A stretch of 64,000 nucleotides of DNA, taken from NCBI GenBank assembly GCA_963775635.1, contig CAVZJO010000003.1, forward strand, positions 248,001-312,000, in the 5' to 3' direction. Position numbers and translations under genes: made by a program. Shown here piece after piece: positions 16,159 to 24,301 of this stretch. Positions within the stretch are counted from its first letter, which is position 1. Each line of letters starts with the position of its first letter. The DNA comes from JALORV01 sp963775635. GTDB taxonomy: Bacteria > Pseudomonadota > Gammaproteobacteria > Burkholderiales > Burkholderiaceae_F. The notes under the pieces are model-generated. The model saw only the letters and a list, made by a program, of their open reading frames with translations, was not told the DNA's origin and did no database searches.

Positions 16159-17598
16159 CTAGCTTGCAAGCGCCCGCGCACTCAACCTCGGGCGGATGTT
16201 CTGGTTGTGGTGGAAGACGTTGTCGGGGTCGTACTTGGTTTTCACCTCCACGAGCCGCTCGTAGACGGAGTCGCCGTACGCCTCGCGGACCCGATCGGGG
16301 TCTTCGTCGCCGGCGAGGAAGTTGACGTAGACGCCTTCGCGGAAGCGACCGAGGGCGGCGAAGAACTCCCTCGCCCAAGCGGTTTCGCAGTCGCCGAAGT
16401 CCTCGCCGGGCCGCCACGCACCATGGAGGATGATCGCGTGCGACGCCTGCCGGTTCCCGAACGCCGTCCCGCCCTCGGCCACTCGGCTCACCGCCCCCTT
16501 CAGATCGAACATCGCCACGTACGACAGCGGCGACGAGCAGGAGAACGCGTGCTCGGCGATCACGTCGATGAGGTCGTCGCTGAGCTCGGGGAGGTGGGTG
16601 GCCTTCCAGTAGTAGTGCCAACCGTGGAGGACGGTCGAGTCGAGTCCGCTCTGGAGTCCCACGTACGGCGTGGGCCCGACCAGGTCGAGGAGCGGAGTCC
16701 GGGATGCTCGGAGCGGGCGGAGCACCTGCTCACCGTCCTCGATCGGCCCGACGTAGCAGGTACCGACCATCACCACCTGGCGCCCGTGCAGATTTTTGGG
16801 GATGACCGGCAGCGGCGGCGCGGTGACGAACTTCACGATCGTGCCGAGCTCGTCGGGAACGTCGCGAACGAAGTCGCGGTAGAAACGGAGAACCTCGCCG
16901 GCGTCGGTTGCGTCCCAGAGGATGGGCCCGGCCAGGACGGTGGGCCCGACGGCGTGGAGGCGGAACTCGAACGAGGTGACCACGCCGAAGTTGCCGCCGC
17001 CGCCTCGCAACGCCCAGAATAAGTCGGGGTGCTCGTCCTCTGACGCCCGCAAAAGCTCGCCGTCGGCCGTCACAACGTCGACGGCGAGGAGGTTATCGAT
17101 CGCGAGGCCCTGCTTGCGCATCAGCCAGCCGACACCACCGCCGAGGGTGAGCCCGGCGACTCCAGTGTGGCTCACGATTCCTCCGGTGGTGGCGAGACCG
17201 TGCGCCTGCGTCTCGTGGTCGACGTCACCCCATAGCGCACCACCCTGCACCCAGGCCCTGCGCCCGGCGGGATCGACTCGCACGCCCCGCATCGCCGAGA
17301 GGTCGATGACGATCCCGTCGTTGCAAACGCAGGTGCCCGCCACGCTGTGGCCTCCGCCTCTTATGGCGATCTCCAGATCGTGGTCACGGGCGAAGCGCAC
17401 GGCCGCGACCACGTCGGCGGTCCCGATGCATCGTGCGATCAGGCGCGGGCGCCGGTCGATGGCGCCGTTCCAGACTGCACGGGCGATGTCGTAGTCGGCG
17501 TGGTCGGCACTGATCAGCCGGCCTCGGAACCCGTCGATCTCCATCGCCGTTGCCCTTTCACTCACGTACCCAACTCGTTCGGTGGTCAGTGTCGTCAT
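16159..17598 (-). CDS. FAD-linked oxidoreductase (berberine-bridge-enzyme type)
   Basis: A 479-residue flavoprotein. AIRGGGHSVAGTCVCNDGIV is the covalent FAD-His motif of the PCMH/BBE group; GGIVSHTGVAGLTLGGGVGWL follows; the C-terminal BBE segment is YDPDNVFHHNQNI. Members oxidise sugars or alkaloid-type substrates with O2. The ATG at 17598 has an AGGAGG site. Start, codon choice and sequence style look actinobacterial. It is divergent from the HxlR regulator at 17703, with 104 bases between. Confidence 0.85.
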   Translation of the reverse strand: MTTLTTERVGYVSERATAMEIDGFRGRLISADHADYDIARAVWNGAIDRRPRLIARCIGTADVVAAVRFARDHDLEIAIRGGGHSVAGTCVCNDGIVIDLSAMRGVRVDPAGRRAWVQGGALWGDVDHETQAHGLATTGGIVSHTGVAGLTLGGGVGWLMRKQGLAIDNLLAVDVVTADGELLRASEDEHPDLFWALRGGGGNFGVVTSFEFRLHAVGPTVLAGPILWDATDAGEVLRFYRDFVRDVPDELGTIVKFVTAPPLPVIPKNLHGRQVVMVGTCYVGPIEDGEQVLRPLRASRTPLLDLVGPTPYVGLQSGLDSTVLHGWHYYWKATHLPELSDDLIDVIAEHAFSCSSPLSYVAMFDLKGAVSRVAEGGTAFGNRQASHAIILHGAWRPGEDFGDCETAWAREFFAALGRFREGVYVNFLAGDEDPDRVREAYGDSVYERLVEVKTKYDPDNVFHHNQNIRPRLSARALAS

Positions 17599-17648
17599 CG
17601 GGTCCTCCTTTCTCGACGGCAACATCGAACCACCGCGTACCGCGGCTG

Positions 17649-17666
17649 TACAGTCTAAAAACTGGA
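17649..17666. promoter_or_regulatory. Candidate operator between FAD oxidase and HxlR genes
   Basis: An imperfect palindrome CAGTCTAAAAACTG lies in the 104-bp divergent gap, 40 bp from the HxlR start. HxlR-type regulators usually bind such inverted repeats. Assigned by position and symmetry only. Confidence 0.4.
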
Positions 17667-17702
17667 CTTCACAACCGAGTCCGGGCGCGCAACACTTGCA
17701 TC

Positions 17703-18401
17703 ATGAGGACGTACGGCCAGTACTGCCCTATCGCCCGCGGCTCCGAGATCTTCGCCGAGCGCTGGACACCGCTGATCATCCGCAACCTGCACCTTGGCTG
17801 CGGAAACTTCAGTGAGATCGTGGAGGGCGCGCCCGGACTCTCGCGTACCCTGCTCACACAGCGACTCAAGCAGCTCGAACGGCTCGGTGTCGTCAAGTCG
17901 GCACCCAAGCCCGACGGGCACGGTCACCACTACGAGCTCACGTCTGCGGGCCACGACCTCTTTACGGTCTGCCAATCGCTCGGCGAGTGGGGTGCGCGTT
18001 GGCTCGAGATCGCCCCACAGCACCTCGACCCCTTTGTAGCCCTGTGGTCGATGTGCAATGCGCTCCGCCGAGACCGGCTGCCGGATCGACGCGTCGTCAT
18101 CCGCTTCGACTTCACCGGCCGCCCGCGCCGTGAGCGCTATTGGCTACTCATCGAGCTCGGTGACACCGAGATCTGCAAGACATACCCCGGCCTCGACGAG
18201 GACCTCTACATCACGGCGGAAGCCGAAGCCTTCGTCAAATGGCACGCCGGCCACCTCACCTGGGCCCAAGCCACCGGCGAGGGCCGCATCCAACTCGACG
18301 GCCTCCCGTCGCTGGTAAGAGCCTTCCCAACCTGGAACGCCCGCAGCATGTTCGCCCACATCAGGCCGATCTCCCGCACCACCACGAGCCCCGCAGGCTG
18401 A
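17703..18401 (+). CDS. HxlR-family transcriptional regulator with C-terminal sterol-carrier-like domain
   Basis: A 232-residue protein. The winged-helix HxlR domain (residues about 1-95) is GQYCPIARGSEIFAERWTPL, with the typical N-terminal Cys, then RTLLTQRLKQLERLGVV. A second domain (from about 110) has RVVIRFDFTGRPRRERYWLL, resembling the SCP2-like effector domains attached to some actinobacterial HxlR proteins. It is one of very few plus-strand genes in the array and probably controls the divergent flavoenzyme. Confidence 0.8.
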   Translation: MRTYGQYCPIARGSEIFAERWTPLIIRNLHLGCGNFSEIVEGAPGLSRTLLTQRLKQLERLGVVKSAPKPDGHGHHYELTSAGHDLFTVCQSLGEWGARWLEIAPQHLDPFVALWSMCNALRRDRLPDRRVVIRFDFTGRPRRERYWLLIELGDTEICKTYPGLDEDLYITAEAEAFVKWHAGHLTWAQATGEGRIQLDGLPSLVRAFPTWNARSMFAHIRPISRTTTSPAG

Positions 18402-18466
18402 CATCCTCGATGCGGCCTCCCCCTGGGGCACCGCACGGCCCCCGGAGTGTGACGTGAACGCATTGA

Positions 18467-18835
18467 TCATTTCGGCTCAGGCGTGCCAGCGAACACTACC
18501 GTGGCGAACAACAATCCAATCACTAATACGACCGCAGAAGTCGTGAACCAGATGACGGTCCTTCGATACTCACGCGGATCGTCATCTTCAAGTCGAAGGG
18601 AGCGAAACAGCGCGACGATCTGCAGCAGGACGGCAACAACCAGGGTGCCAGCCGCGATGATCGATCGCACCCCCCACTCGCCCGAGGCTTCAAAACCCCA
18701 GAACCGGAAGAAGGCCAGTGAGAAACCCAAAAGGACCGTGATCGCCGTAATGATTCCCTGCCGATAGCCTTGAGGCAGCGGGCGATGCTGTGGCTCCGGA
18801 GTCGGCGTTGGCTGGCGCCCAGGGTCGTTCTCCAT
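18467..18835 (-). CDS. Two-to-three-helix membrane protein, duplicated cassette copy 2
   Basis: A 122-residue protein nearly identical to 5270-5638 at DNA and protein level, differing at scattered positions (GVRSIIAAGTLVVAV against ARSIIAAGTLVIAV). The substitutions are mostly conservative, so both copies are probably under selection or recently duplicated. No known family. Confidence 0.75.
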   Translation of the reverse strand: MENDPGRQPTPTPEPQHRPLPQGYRQGIITAITVLLGFSLAFFRFWGFEASGEWGVRSIIAAGTLVVAVLLQIVALFRSLRLEDDDPREYRRTVIWFTTSAVVLVIGLLFATVVFAGTPEPK

Positions 18836-18868
18836 TGCGCTCCTCAGCTCCGTGTTTCTCTAGACAAG

Positions 18869-18972
18869 CCCTAACGCTTGGCACGACTTGGGACCGCGAC
18901 CAATTTCGCAACATCGCATGCACTCTTGCGGCAACGAGCAGGCCAATCGTTTGGTTGAACGCGTGGTTAGGC
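18869..18972 (-). other. attC site (104 bp)
   Basis: CCCTAAC (18869-18875) at one end; GGTTGAAC, five bases, GTTAGGC (18966-18972) at the other. The long size allows a substantial extra-helical loop. Confidence 0.7.
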
Positions 18973-19476
18973 CGTTCAAATCTTGTTGAACTGAAATCTG
19001 CATACATCATCGCCCTGTGCGAGCGTTGACACTCGTCGAGCCGCACTACGACCTCGTGGCCGTCGACCACGTGTTTGAATTGCGCGAGCCTCCGGTTCCG
19101 GTCGAACCACACCCTGGCCTGCCAGTCGCCGAGAAGTCGAAACGCTCGGCCGGGATCTTCTTGCCCGCGACTGTGAGCGTTTCTTCCGAGCGCGCGATCT
19201 TCACGTTCATCAGCTTGAACACCTGGAGATCGAAGAGCAGCGACCGGTCCACGATCGCGTAATGCCAGACCGAGGCGAGGAAGGCCTTGACGGGCAAGTC
19301 GATCGGCTTGCCGTTGAGCGCGCCCTTGTAGTGTTCGGGTCCACGGTCGAGCGCGGTCTCGTAGATCTTTCCGTCGTCGTCGGTACGGACACCTTCACTT
19401 CCGCACTGTCGTGTTGGAGAGCGTCCTCCGCTTCATTGGTCAAGCACCTACGACGTACCTGATGCTCAACGTCCAA
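18973..19476 (-). pseudogene. Broken cassette gene, DUF6134-like
   Basis: Three reading frames must be joined: an N-terminal piece (AEVKVSV), a middle part GPEHYKGALNGKPIDLPVKA to IPAERFDFSATG, and the end DWQARVWFDRNRRLAQFKHV. Shifts lie near 19385 and 19125. The middle and end resemble the DUF6134 group. The start is missing and the last frame runs through the attC without a stop, so it is damaged beyond one sequencing error. Confidence 0.55.
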
Positions 19477-19556
19477 GGTAACCGGCGCGCCGCCACCGAC
19501 CGTTCATGTCGATCGGAGCCACTTGCCGGCGCGTCCGGCTGACCGACGGGTTAGGC
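19464..19556 (-). other. attC site of DUF6632-like cassette
   Basis: GCTCAAC (19464-19470) and GTTAGGC (19550-19556), both fitting the core consensus, enclose arms GTAACCGGCGCGCC and GGCGCGTCCGGCTGAC. About 93 bp; the second core holds the TAA stop of the neighbouring gene. Confidence 0.75.
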
Positions 19557-19949
19557 CTCACGTTGAACTGCGGACGTGCCGGCTCGCGGCATGAGAAACG
19601 CGAGCACGCCCGCGACCACGAACAATGCGGCAACATCGCCCCAAAGGTGGGCGATGTGCTGCGGATGGACGACCGCCTGAACGGCCATCACCGCCCCATG
19701 CACAACGCTGGACCAGACCGTAAACCAGATCAGGCTACGGTGTGCGAGGGGGTCGCGCGAAGCGAGTATTAGGAACACCCCGAGCGTGGCGTAGATGGAG
19801 AGAATCATTTGCAGATACTCGGACTGGCCGGTATGCCACGCCCAACCAGACGGCCAGACGATCGTGAGCGGGTAAACACCAAACAAGAAGACGAGCCCCA
19901 CAACGAGGAGCGCAAGTTTCAAATAGCTGAGGCGTTCGACATCAGTCAT
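19551..19949 (-). CDS. Four-helix membrane protein (DUF6632-like)
   Basis: A 132-residue hydrophobic protein: LKLALLVVGLVFLFGVYPL, MILSIYATLGVFLILASRDP, SLIWFTVWSSVVHGAVMAVQ and VAALFVVAGVLAFL give four helices, with a His pair in VVHPQHIAHLWGDV. I start at ATG 19949; the longer ORF begins in attC sequence. Function unknown. Confidence 0.7.
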   Translation of the reverse strand: MTDVERLSYLKLALLVVGLVFLFGVYPLTIVWPSGWAWHTGQSEYLQMILSIYATLGVFLILASRDPLAHRSLIWFTVWSSVVHGAVMAVQAVVHPQHIAHLWGDVAALFVVAGVLAFLMPRAGTSAVQREA

Positions 19950-20023
19950 GATCGTATCCACTTCGTGCGTTTCGGCTTGAGGAAGCTCGACAAGAAAACG
20001 CGGCACCGATACTCGAATGTGCG

Positions 20024-20077
20024 GCCTAATGATTGAGCTAAGCCGCGCTGCTTCGCAGCGTCGGCTTGAATGATGGG
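20024..20077 (-). other. Left part of attC split by IS110 copy 2
   Basis: GCCTAAT at 20024-20030, then arms AGCCGCGCTGC/GCAGCGTCGGCT around TTC, ending GGCTTGAATGATGGG at the IS. The other core, GTTAGGC, lies at 21545-21551 on the far side of the IS. Confidence 0.75.
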
Positions 20078-21535
20078 ATGGACTCCCCCCGGCTTTGTCT
20101 CGGCATCATCGTGCCAGCTGGCCTCATGTGGTGTGGGGTGTCAGCGCAACGCTGCCAAGGAGAGTCCGAGATGAATGCTACTTCTACTGCTGCCGTTGTT
20201 GGAGTCGATCTTTCCAAGAACGTCTTCGAGCTGGCTGTGGCCGATGAGCAATGGCGTGTGGTCGAGCGTGCACGCTTGAGCCGCAGCCAGTTCGAACGCT
20301 GGTTTGCCAATCGGGCCGTGGGCTGGGTCGTCATGGAAGCGTGCGGCAGCGCCCATCACTGGGGTCGCTGGCTGGCAGGAATGGGCATCGAGGTGCGTCT
20401 GCTGCCGGCGCGCTACGTGCGGGCCTATGTGAAGCGCAACAAGACCGATGCGGCCGACGCGGCGGCATTGATCGAAGCGTCGCGTGCCGACGACCTCGCG
20501 CCGGTGCGCGTGAAGAGCGTCGAGCAGCAGGCGCTGCAGGCCCTGCACCGGTCGCGCAGCGCCTGGATGGCGACGCGCACCGCGCGGATTAACACGCTGC
20601 GTGGCTTCTGTCGCGAGTTCGGCATCGCAATCAGCCAGGGCAGCCGTATTGGGCTGGAACAGATCGGCGCGCCAGATCGCCGATCCGGCCGAGCGGCCTG
20701 CCCGAGTTGCTGCGGCCGACCATGCGCCTGCTGCTCGAGGAGATCCGGCTGCTGGAGGCGCGCATCAGCCAGCTCGAGGTCGAACTGGCCCAGCTGGCGC
20801 GACAGTCGCCCGCGTGCGCAACCTTGCTCACCGTGCCTGGCGTTGGCCTGCTGACCGCCACCGCCATGGTGGCGGCCACCAGTGGCGAGGTGACGCACTT
20901 CAAGGACGCACGCCACTTCGCCTCCTGGTTCGGCCTGACGCCGAAGGAAAGTTCGTCGGGCATGACGCGCCGGCTGGGCCGCATCTCCAAGCGCGGCGAT
21001 CGCTACCTGCGCATGCTGCTCACGCATGGGGCGAGAAGCGTGCTACGGGCGGCCACGGTGGCGGATCGGCAGGGACGATCCGTGGATGAGCTGCGCCGCT
21101 GGGCGCTCGCCGTGCAAAGCCGAACCCATCACAACCGCGCCACCTGTGCGCTGGCCAACAAGATGGCGCGCATCTGCTACGCGGTGCTGCGCGATCACGC
21201 CGACTACGGCAGCGCTCGCATCGAGCGCAAGATGCGCACGACTTACGCGCTGCCGAACTGAAACTGAAGAACTGAAACGATGAACTTGTCCCGAGCCTTG
21301 CGCAGAGACTGATCGCCCATCATGGCACCCCGGGTCGCCCCCACACCGATTGATGCCGTTAACTCTTCCGGCGACTTCATGTCCGCCGCTTGCAGCGATT
21401 GGCACCGCGGTGCTCGCAGCTTCCATGTCGGCACGGGCCGCACAGAGCCCACTCACGATGCCGGATATACGACTGCAGGCTCAACCCCAATGCCAGAACA
21501 ATCGATCAGGCTCTTGCTTCTCGGGGGGAGTCCAT
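20078..21535 (+). mobile_element. IS110/IS1111-type insertion sequence, copy 2, inside an attC
   Basis: The ends are a perfect inverted repeat: ATGGACTCCCCCC at 20078-20090 and GGGGGGAGTCCAT at 21523-21535. Length 1,458 bp. Removal restores an attC from GCCTAAT to GTTAGGC. IS1111-group elements that insert site-specifically in attC are known, and this copy fits. The 260 bases after the transposase hold no recognisable gene. Confidence 0.85.
20171..21261 (+). pseudogene. IS110/IS1111 transposase with frameshifts
   Basis: N-terminal DEDD domain: VGVDLSKNVFELAVADEQW, WVVMEACGSAHHWGRWLAG, KRNKTDAADAAALIEA. C-terminal domain in another frame: LLTVPGVGLLTATAMVAATS and ESSSGMTRRLGRISKRGDRY with the conserved Ser. 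Two small shifts between about 20655 and 20700 separate them. This copy is from a different subgroup than the one at 10686. Confidence 0.85.
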
Positions 21536-21551
21536 ATACGAAGGGTTAGGC
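21536..21551 (-). other. Right part of attC split by IS110 copy 2
   Basis: ATACGAAGGGTTAGGC continues the attC begun at 20024 and supplies its GTTAGGC core (21545-21551). Confidence 0.7.
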
Positions 21552-21610
21552 CTTTGACCGCCCGCCAGACCAAGGGAAACGACGGTAGCTACTTCCTCGG
21601 TCACAGAGAT

Positions 21611-21695
21611 GCCTAACGAATAGCGTTTATCAGCCGCTGAGGAAGGGGCGAAGCAGGCACGAGTGCGACATAGCGGCTGATAAACCTCGTTGGAC
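21611..21695 (-). other. attC site nearest the integrase end
   Basis: GCCTAAC (21611-21617) and GTTGGAC (21689-21695) flank perfectly paired 14-base arms, GTTTATCAGCCGCT at 21625-21638 and AGCGGCTGATAAAC at 21672-21685. The best-formed attC in the window. The cassette to its right has no surviving gene; IS91-type sequence starts there. Confidence 0.85.
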
Positions 21696-21962
21696 TGAAC
21701 CGCCGCTCGGTGTTGCCGAACGGGAGTTTGAATGGGCAGTGTAAGGTTCAGTCGACCTGCGGCGCCACGGGCACGCACGCACGTGGTTGCGCCGAACGGA
21801 CACGCGGCGCCGTAGCGGGTGGCGATTGGCTTGGGTGTGGGTCCAATGGCAGCGGTCTGATACGGCGCTTCGCGTGGCTGCTGGCGGCGCGCGCGCGTGC
21901 GGGACGCCGGTGAGTGCGGCGTAGGTTGGGCGCGGTTGCAGTTAAGGGATGCGGCATCGCCT

Positions 21963-23153
21963 TCACGGCGCCTGCGGCACGGCAACGGTCGCGGGTTTGC
22001 CAACCGGGGGCCACAGCGCCCCGCGCACGGGTGCGCACAGCTGCAGCAGGCGCCAGCGCGCATGGCAGTGCGGACAACGCTCGATGTCGATCTGCGCCAC
22101 CCGGCGCACGAACTCAGCCACCGCTTCGCGCGCTGCCGGATTTGGCGCCGGCATCGAGAGCGCCGCGCGCGCCGCGCTCAGCCGCTGGGTCTTGTGCGCC
22201 GGTGCCAGCAGCCCGTAGTGGCGGATGCGCTTGAAGCCGGCCGGCAGCACATGCTGCAGGAAGCGGCCGACGAACTCGGCGCCGTCGATGGGCCGCACTT
22301 TTTTGCCACCGTGAGCGTCGGCGCGCACGCGCAGGCGCACGCTCTGGTCGTCGAGCGCGACGATGCGTTCGTGGCCGACCGCAGTGCGGTGGGTATAGCG
22401 CGCGAGATAGTCCAGCACTGCGGCGGGTCCGGCCAGTGCCGTCTTGGCGTACACCACCCACGGCGTGGCGCATAGTCGTTGCCGGCGCCGCTGCCGCGCG
22501 TGCGCCGTGGCGGCCGGGTCGTCAACCAGGGCGCCGTGGTGCTCGGCCGCGGCCAGCGCGGCGCAGAATTTACCCGCGAACACCTTGGACAACGCGTGCA
22601 CCGGAAACAGGAAGCGCTCCGAGCGCGCCGGCCGCCGCCAGCGTCCGTCGGCGGCCAACGCACCGCACGCAATGAGCGCATGCGCATGGATGTGCAGCCG
22701 CAAATCCTGCGACCACGTGTGCAGCACCAGCGTGAAGGCGGCCTGCCCGCCGAGCCAGCGCGCGTTGGCCGCGAACTCGGTGAGCGTGGCCGCCGTGCAC
22801 GCCAACGTCGTCTCGTACACCCAACGCGAATGCCAGCGCGCCAGCGGGTTGATCTCGTGTGGCAGCGTGAAGACCAGGTGCGCATACGGCACGTTGAGCA
22901 GTTCGGCGATGCGCGCCCGGCGCCACGCGTCGGCGACCTGCTTCTGGCAGCGCGGGCAATGACGGTTGCGGCACGAATGCCAGCGCCACTGCTGGCGGCC
23001 ACAGCCGTCGCATTGCAGACGCTCGCCGCCGAGCGCAGCCGTGCGGCACGCAGCGATAGCGCGCCAGGCCCGCGCCTGCGCGTGGCTCAATGCGTGCGTG
23101 GCAAGATACTGCGGCCCGAAGTGCGCGAGCACCTCGGCCAGGGTAGCCGGCAT
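21963..23153 (-). CDS. IS91-family (Y1 HUH) transposase
   Basis: A 396-residue protein. The N-terminal zinc finger is LQCDGCGRQQWRWHSC plus NRHCPRCQKQ; the HUH motif is LHIHAHALIACG; the catalytic-Tyr region is YLARYTHRTAVGHERI; then GAEFVGRFLQHVLPAGFKRI and a C-terminal CPHCHARW zinc pair. It cuts and joins single-stranded DNA in rolling-circle transposition. Reading frame intact. Confidence 0.9.
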   Translation of the reverse strand: MPATLAEVLAHFGPQYLATHALSHAQARAWRAIAACRTAALGGERLQCDGCGRQQWRWHSCRNRHCPRCQKQVADAWRRARIAELLNVPYAHLVFTLPHEINPLARWHSRWVYETTLACTAATLTEFAANARWLGGQAAFTLVLHTWSQDLRLHIHAHALIACGALAADGRWRRPARSERFLFPVHALSKVFAGKFCAALAAAEHHGALVDDPAATAHARQRRRQRLCATPWVVYAKTALAGPAAVLDYLARYTHRTAVGHERIVALDDQSVRLRVRADAHGGKKVRPIDGAEFVGRFLQHVLPAGFKRIRHYGLLAPAHKTQRLSAARAALSMPAPNPAAREAVAEFVRRVAQIDIERCPHCHARWRLLQLCAPVRGALWPPVGKPATVAVPQAP

Positions 23154-23180
23154 CGCCGTGCGACTCGGCGCGGGTCGCGC

Positions 23181-24053
23181 TCAGTCGCACGGCGGCGTGG
23201 GCAAGCTCGCCAGCAAGGCCAGCGGTGAACGGCGCGCCCCATCGGGCGCATCCGGGCGCACCAGATGCAGGTAACGCGCAGTCGTGCTCACGTGGCCGTG
23301 ACCGAGCCACTGCGCAATGCTGTGCAAATCGACGCCAGCTTCCAGCAGATGGGTGGCGTAACAGTGACGCAGGGTGTGAATGCCGCCGGCCTTGGTGACG
23401 CCAGCGGCATCGCGGGCGCGGTGATACCAGCGCTGGGCCTGCTCGATGGCGAGCGGCCGGCTCGCGTCGGTGGCGGCGGCGAACAACCACCGCCGCGGAT
23501 GCACGCTGCGCCAGTACAGGCGCAGCGTATCGAGCAGGTCGGGCGCGAGCGGTACGTAGCGATCCTTCGCGCCCTTGCCCTGCACGACGCGCACGCACAT
23601 GCGGTCGGCAGCGCTGTCGATGTGCTCGGGGCGCAGCGCACACAGCTCGCTCACGCGCAGCCCCAGCGCATAGCCGCACGCTAGCAGGGTGCGCGCCTTG
23701 AAGTGCGGCGCGCATGCGAGCAACTGCGCGATCTCCTCGCGCGCGAGGATCTCGGGCAGCTTCTGCGGTGCGCGGGCGAGCGGAATCTGAAACGCCTCGC
23801 CAGCGTGACCCAGCACGGTGCCGTAGAAGAAGCGAAACGCACAGCCGGCCTGGTTGACAGTGGAGCGCGACAAGCAACGCGTTTGCAGCAGGTGCAGCAG
23901 GTACTGTTGCACCTGCTCGTTGTTCAGTCGGTCCGGGCTGCGCCGGTAGTACCGCGCCAGCCTTGCGACGGCCTCGATGTAAGCGTCTTGCGTGCGCGCG
24001 GCCTTGCCGTGCAGCACCAGCGCATCGTGCATGCGTTGCCGAAGTGGTGTCAT
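23181..24053 (-). CDS. Tyrosine recombinase of IS91-type element
   Basis: About 290 residues from MTPLRQRMHDALVLHG; an upstream Met at 24098 would add 15 residues. The catalytic set is visible: Arg in GLRVSELCAL, Lys in VQGKGAKDRYV, HTLRHCYATHLLEAG (H-x-x-R), LGHGHVSTTARYLHL (His and Tyr nucleophile). It lacks the extra integron-integrase patch, so it is not IntI. It lies 27 bases upstream of the transposase, as usual for this group. Confidence 0.85.
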   Translation of the reverse strand: MTPLRQRMHDALVLHGKAARTQDAYIEAVARLARYYRRSPDRLNNEQVQQYLLHLLQTRCLSRSTVNQAGCAFRFFYGTVLGHAGEAFQIPLARAPQKLPEILAREEIAQLLACAPHFKARTLLACGYALGLRVSELCALRPEHIDSAADRMCVRVVQGKGAKDRYVPLAPDLLDTLRLYWRSVHPRRWLFAAATDASRPLAIEQAQRWYHRARDAAGVTKAGGIHTLRHCYATHLLEAGVDLHSIAQWLGHGHVSTTARYLHLVRPDAPDGARRSPLALLASLPTPPCD

Positions 24054-24153
24054 CGTCGTGTCCTCGATCCCGCGCGGGCACATGCCCGCATCGATCAAGC
24101 TACGACGATCCCTACGACCAACCTCCGCTAGTTCCCACCGCGCCAGCGGTTTA

Positions 24154-24216
24154 GTTCAACTCGTTTTAGTCTGCATTGCGGGTGCAGGATAACTTGGCGC
24201 ATGCAGGATAAGTTGG
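24154..24216 (-). other. attI: attI-like integron insertion site
   Basis: Read on the minus strand: two direct repeats CCAACTTATCCTGCA (24216-24202) and CCAAGTTATCCTGCA (24197-24183), then ACTAAAACGAGTTGAAC with a GTTGAAC core at 24160-24154. attI1 has the same layout: integrase-binding direct repeats and then CCTAAAACAAAGTTAGGC. It lies between the integrase remnant and the array, as attI should. Confidence 0.65.
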
Positions 24217-24248
24217 CCGCTCCGACAGCCGGCAAGGCGCGCCAGCAC

Positions 24249-24294
24249 TTGACTTCCAGCCTGATACTGTATAAATATTCAGTATCAATGGAGG
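24249..24294 (+). promoter_or_regulatory. SOS promoter with LexA box (former intI promoter)
   Basis: CTGTATAAATATTCAG at 24267-24282 is a perfect CTG-N10-CAG LexA site inside a 20-base palindrome. A TTGACT (24249-24254) with an AT-rich TAAATA about 17 bases later can serve as promoter. GGAGG at 24290-24294 precedes the ATG at 24302 by seven bases. Integron integrases are often LexA-controlled. The same box would make the downstream imuB operon SOS-inducible. Confidence 0.85.
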
Positions 24295-24301
24295 TGCGCC
24301 C

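Larger units (their letters stand above)
21696..24140 (-). mobile_element. IS91-type element with tyrosine recombinase
   Basis: A Y1/HUH transposase and an upstream tyrosine recombinase, both minus strand, are the usual pair in one branch of IS91-family elements. The 267 bases at 21696-21962 hold no gene and probably include the origin or terminus end. No terminal inverted repeats are expected for this family. Outer limits are estimates, set by the neighbouring attC and the attI-like site. Confidence 0.65.
1..24216 (-). mobile_element. Orphan chromosomal integron cassette array
   Basis: More than twenty short, functionally unrelated genes lie almost all on the minus strand. They are punctuated by attC-like sites whose ends match RYYYAAC and GTTRRRY, seen on the plus strand as GCCTAAC...GTTAGGC. 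Several stops (3372, 15648, 19551) are TAA codons inside the core. The attI-like site and integrase remnant sit at the right end, which is where a minus-strand array should begin. The left end continues beyond the window. No complete integron integrase is present. The middle part (6.2-9.7 kb) has few recognisable attC sites, so some genes there may be fused cassettes or sites too degenerate to see. Confidence 0.85.

Noticed and set aside
21243..21452. Minus-strand 69-codon ORF at the end of IS110 copy 2 as a cassette gene
   Set aside because: It lies within the IS boundaries defined by the inverted repeats and partly overlaps the transposase end.
23181..24053. Tyrosine recombinase as the integron integrase
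   Set aside because: It is on the cassette strand, adjoins an IS91 transposase, lacks the extra IntI motif and differs from the IntI start seen at 24302.
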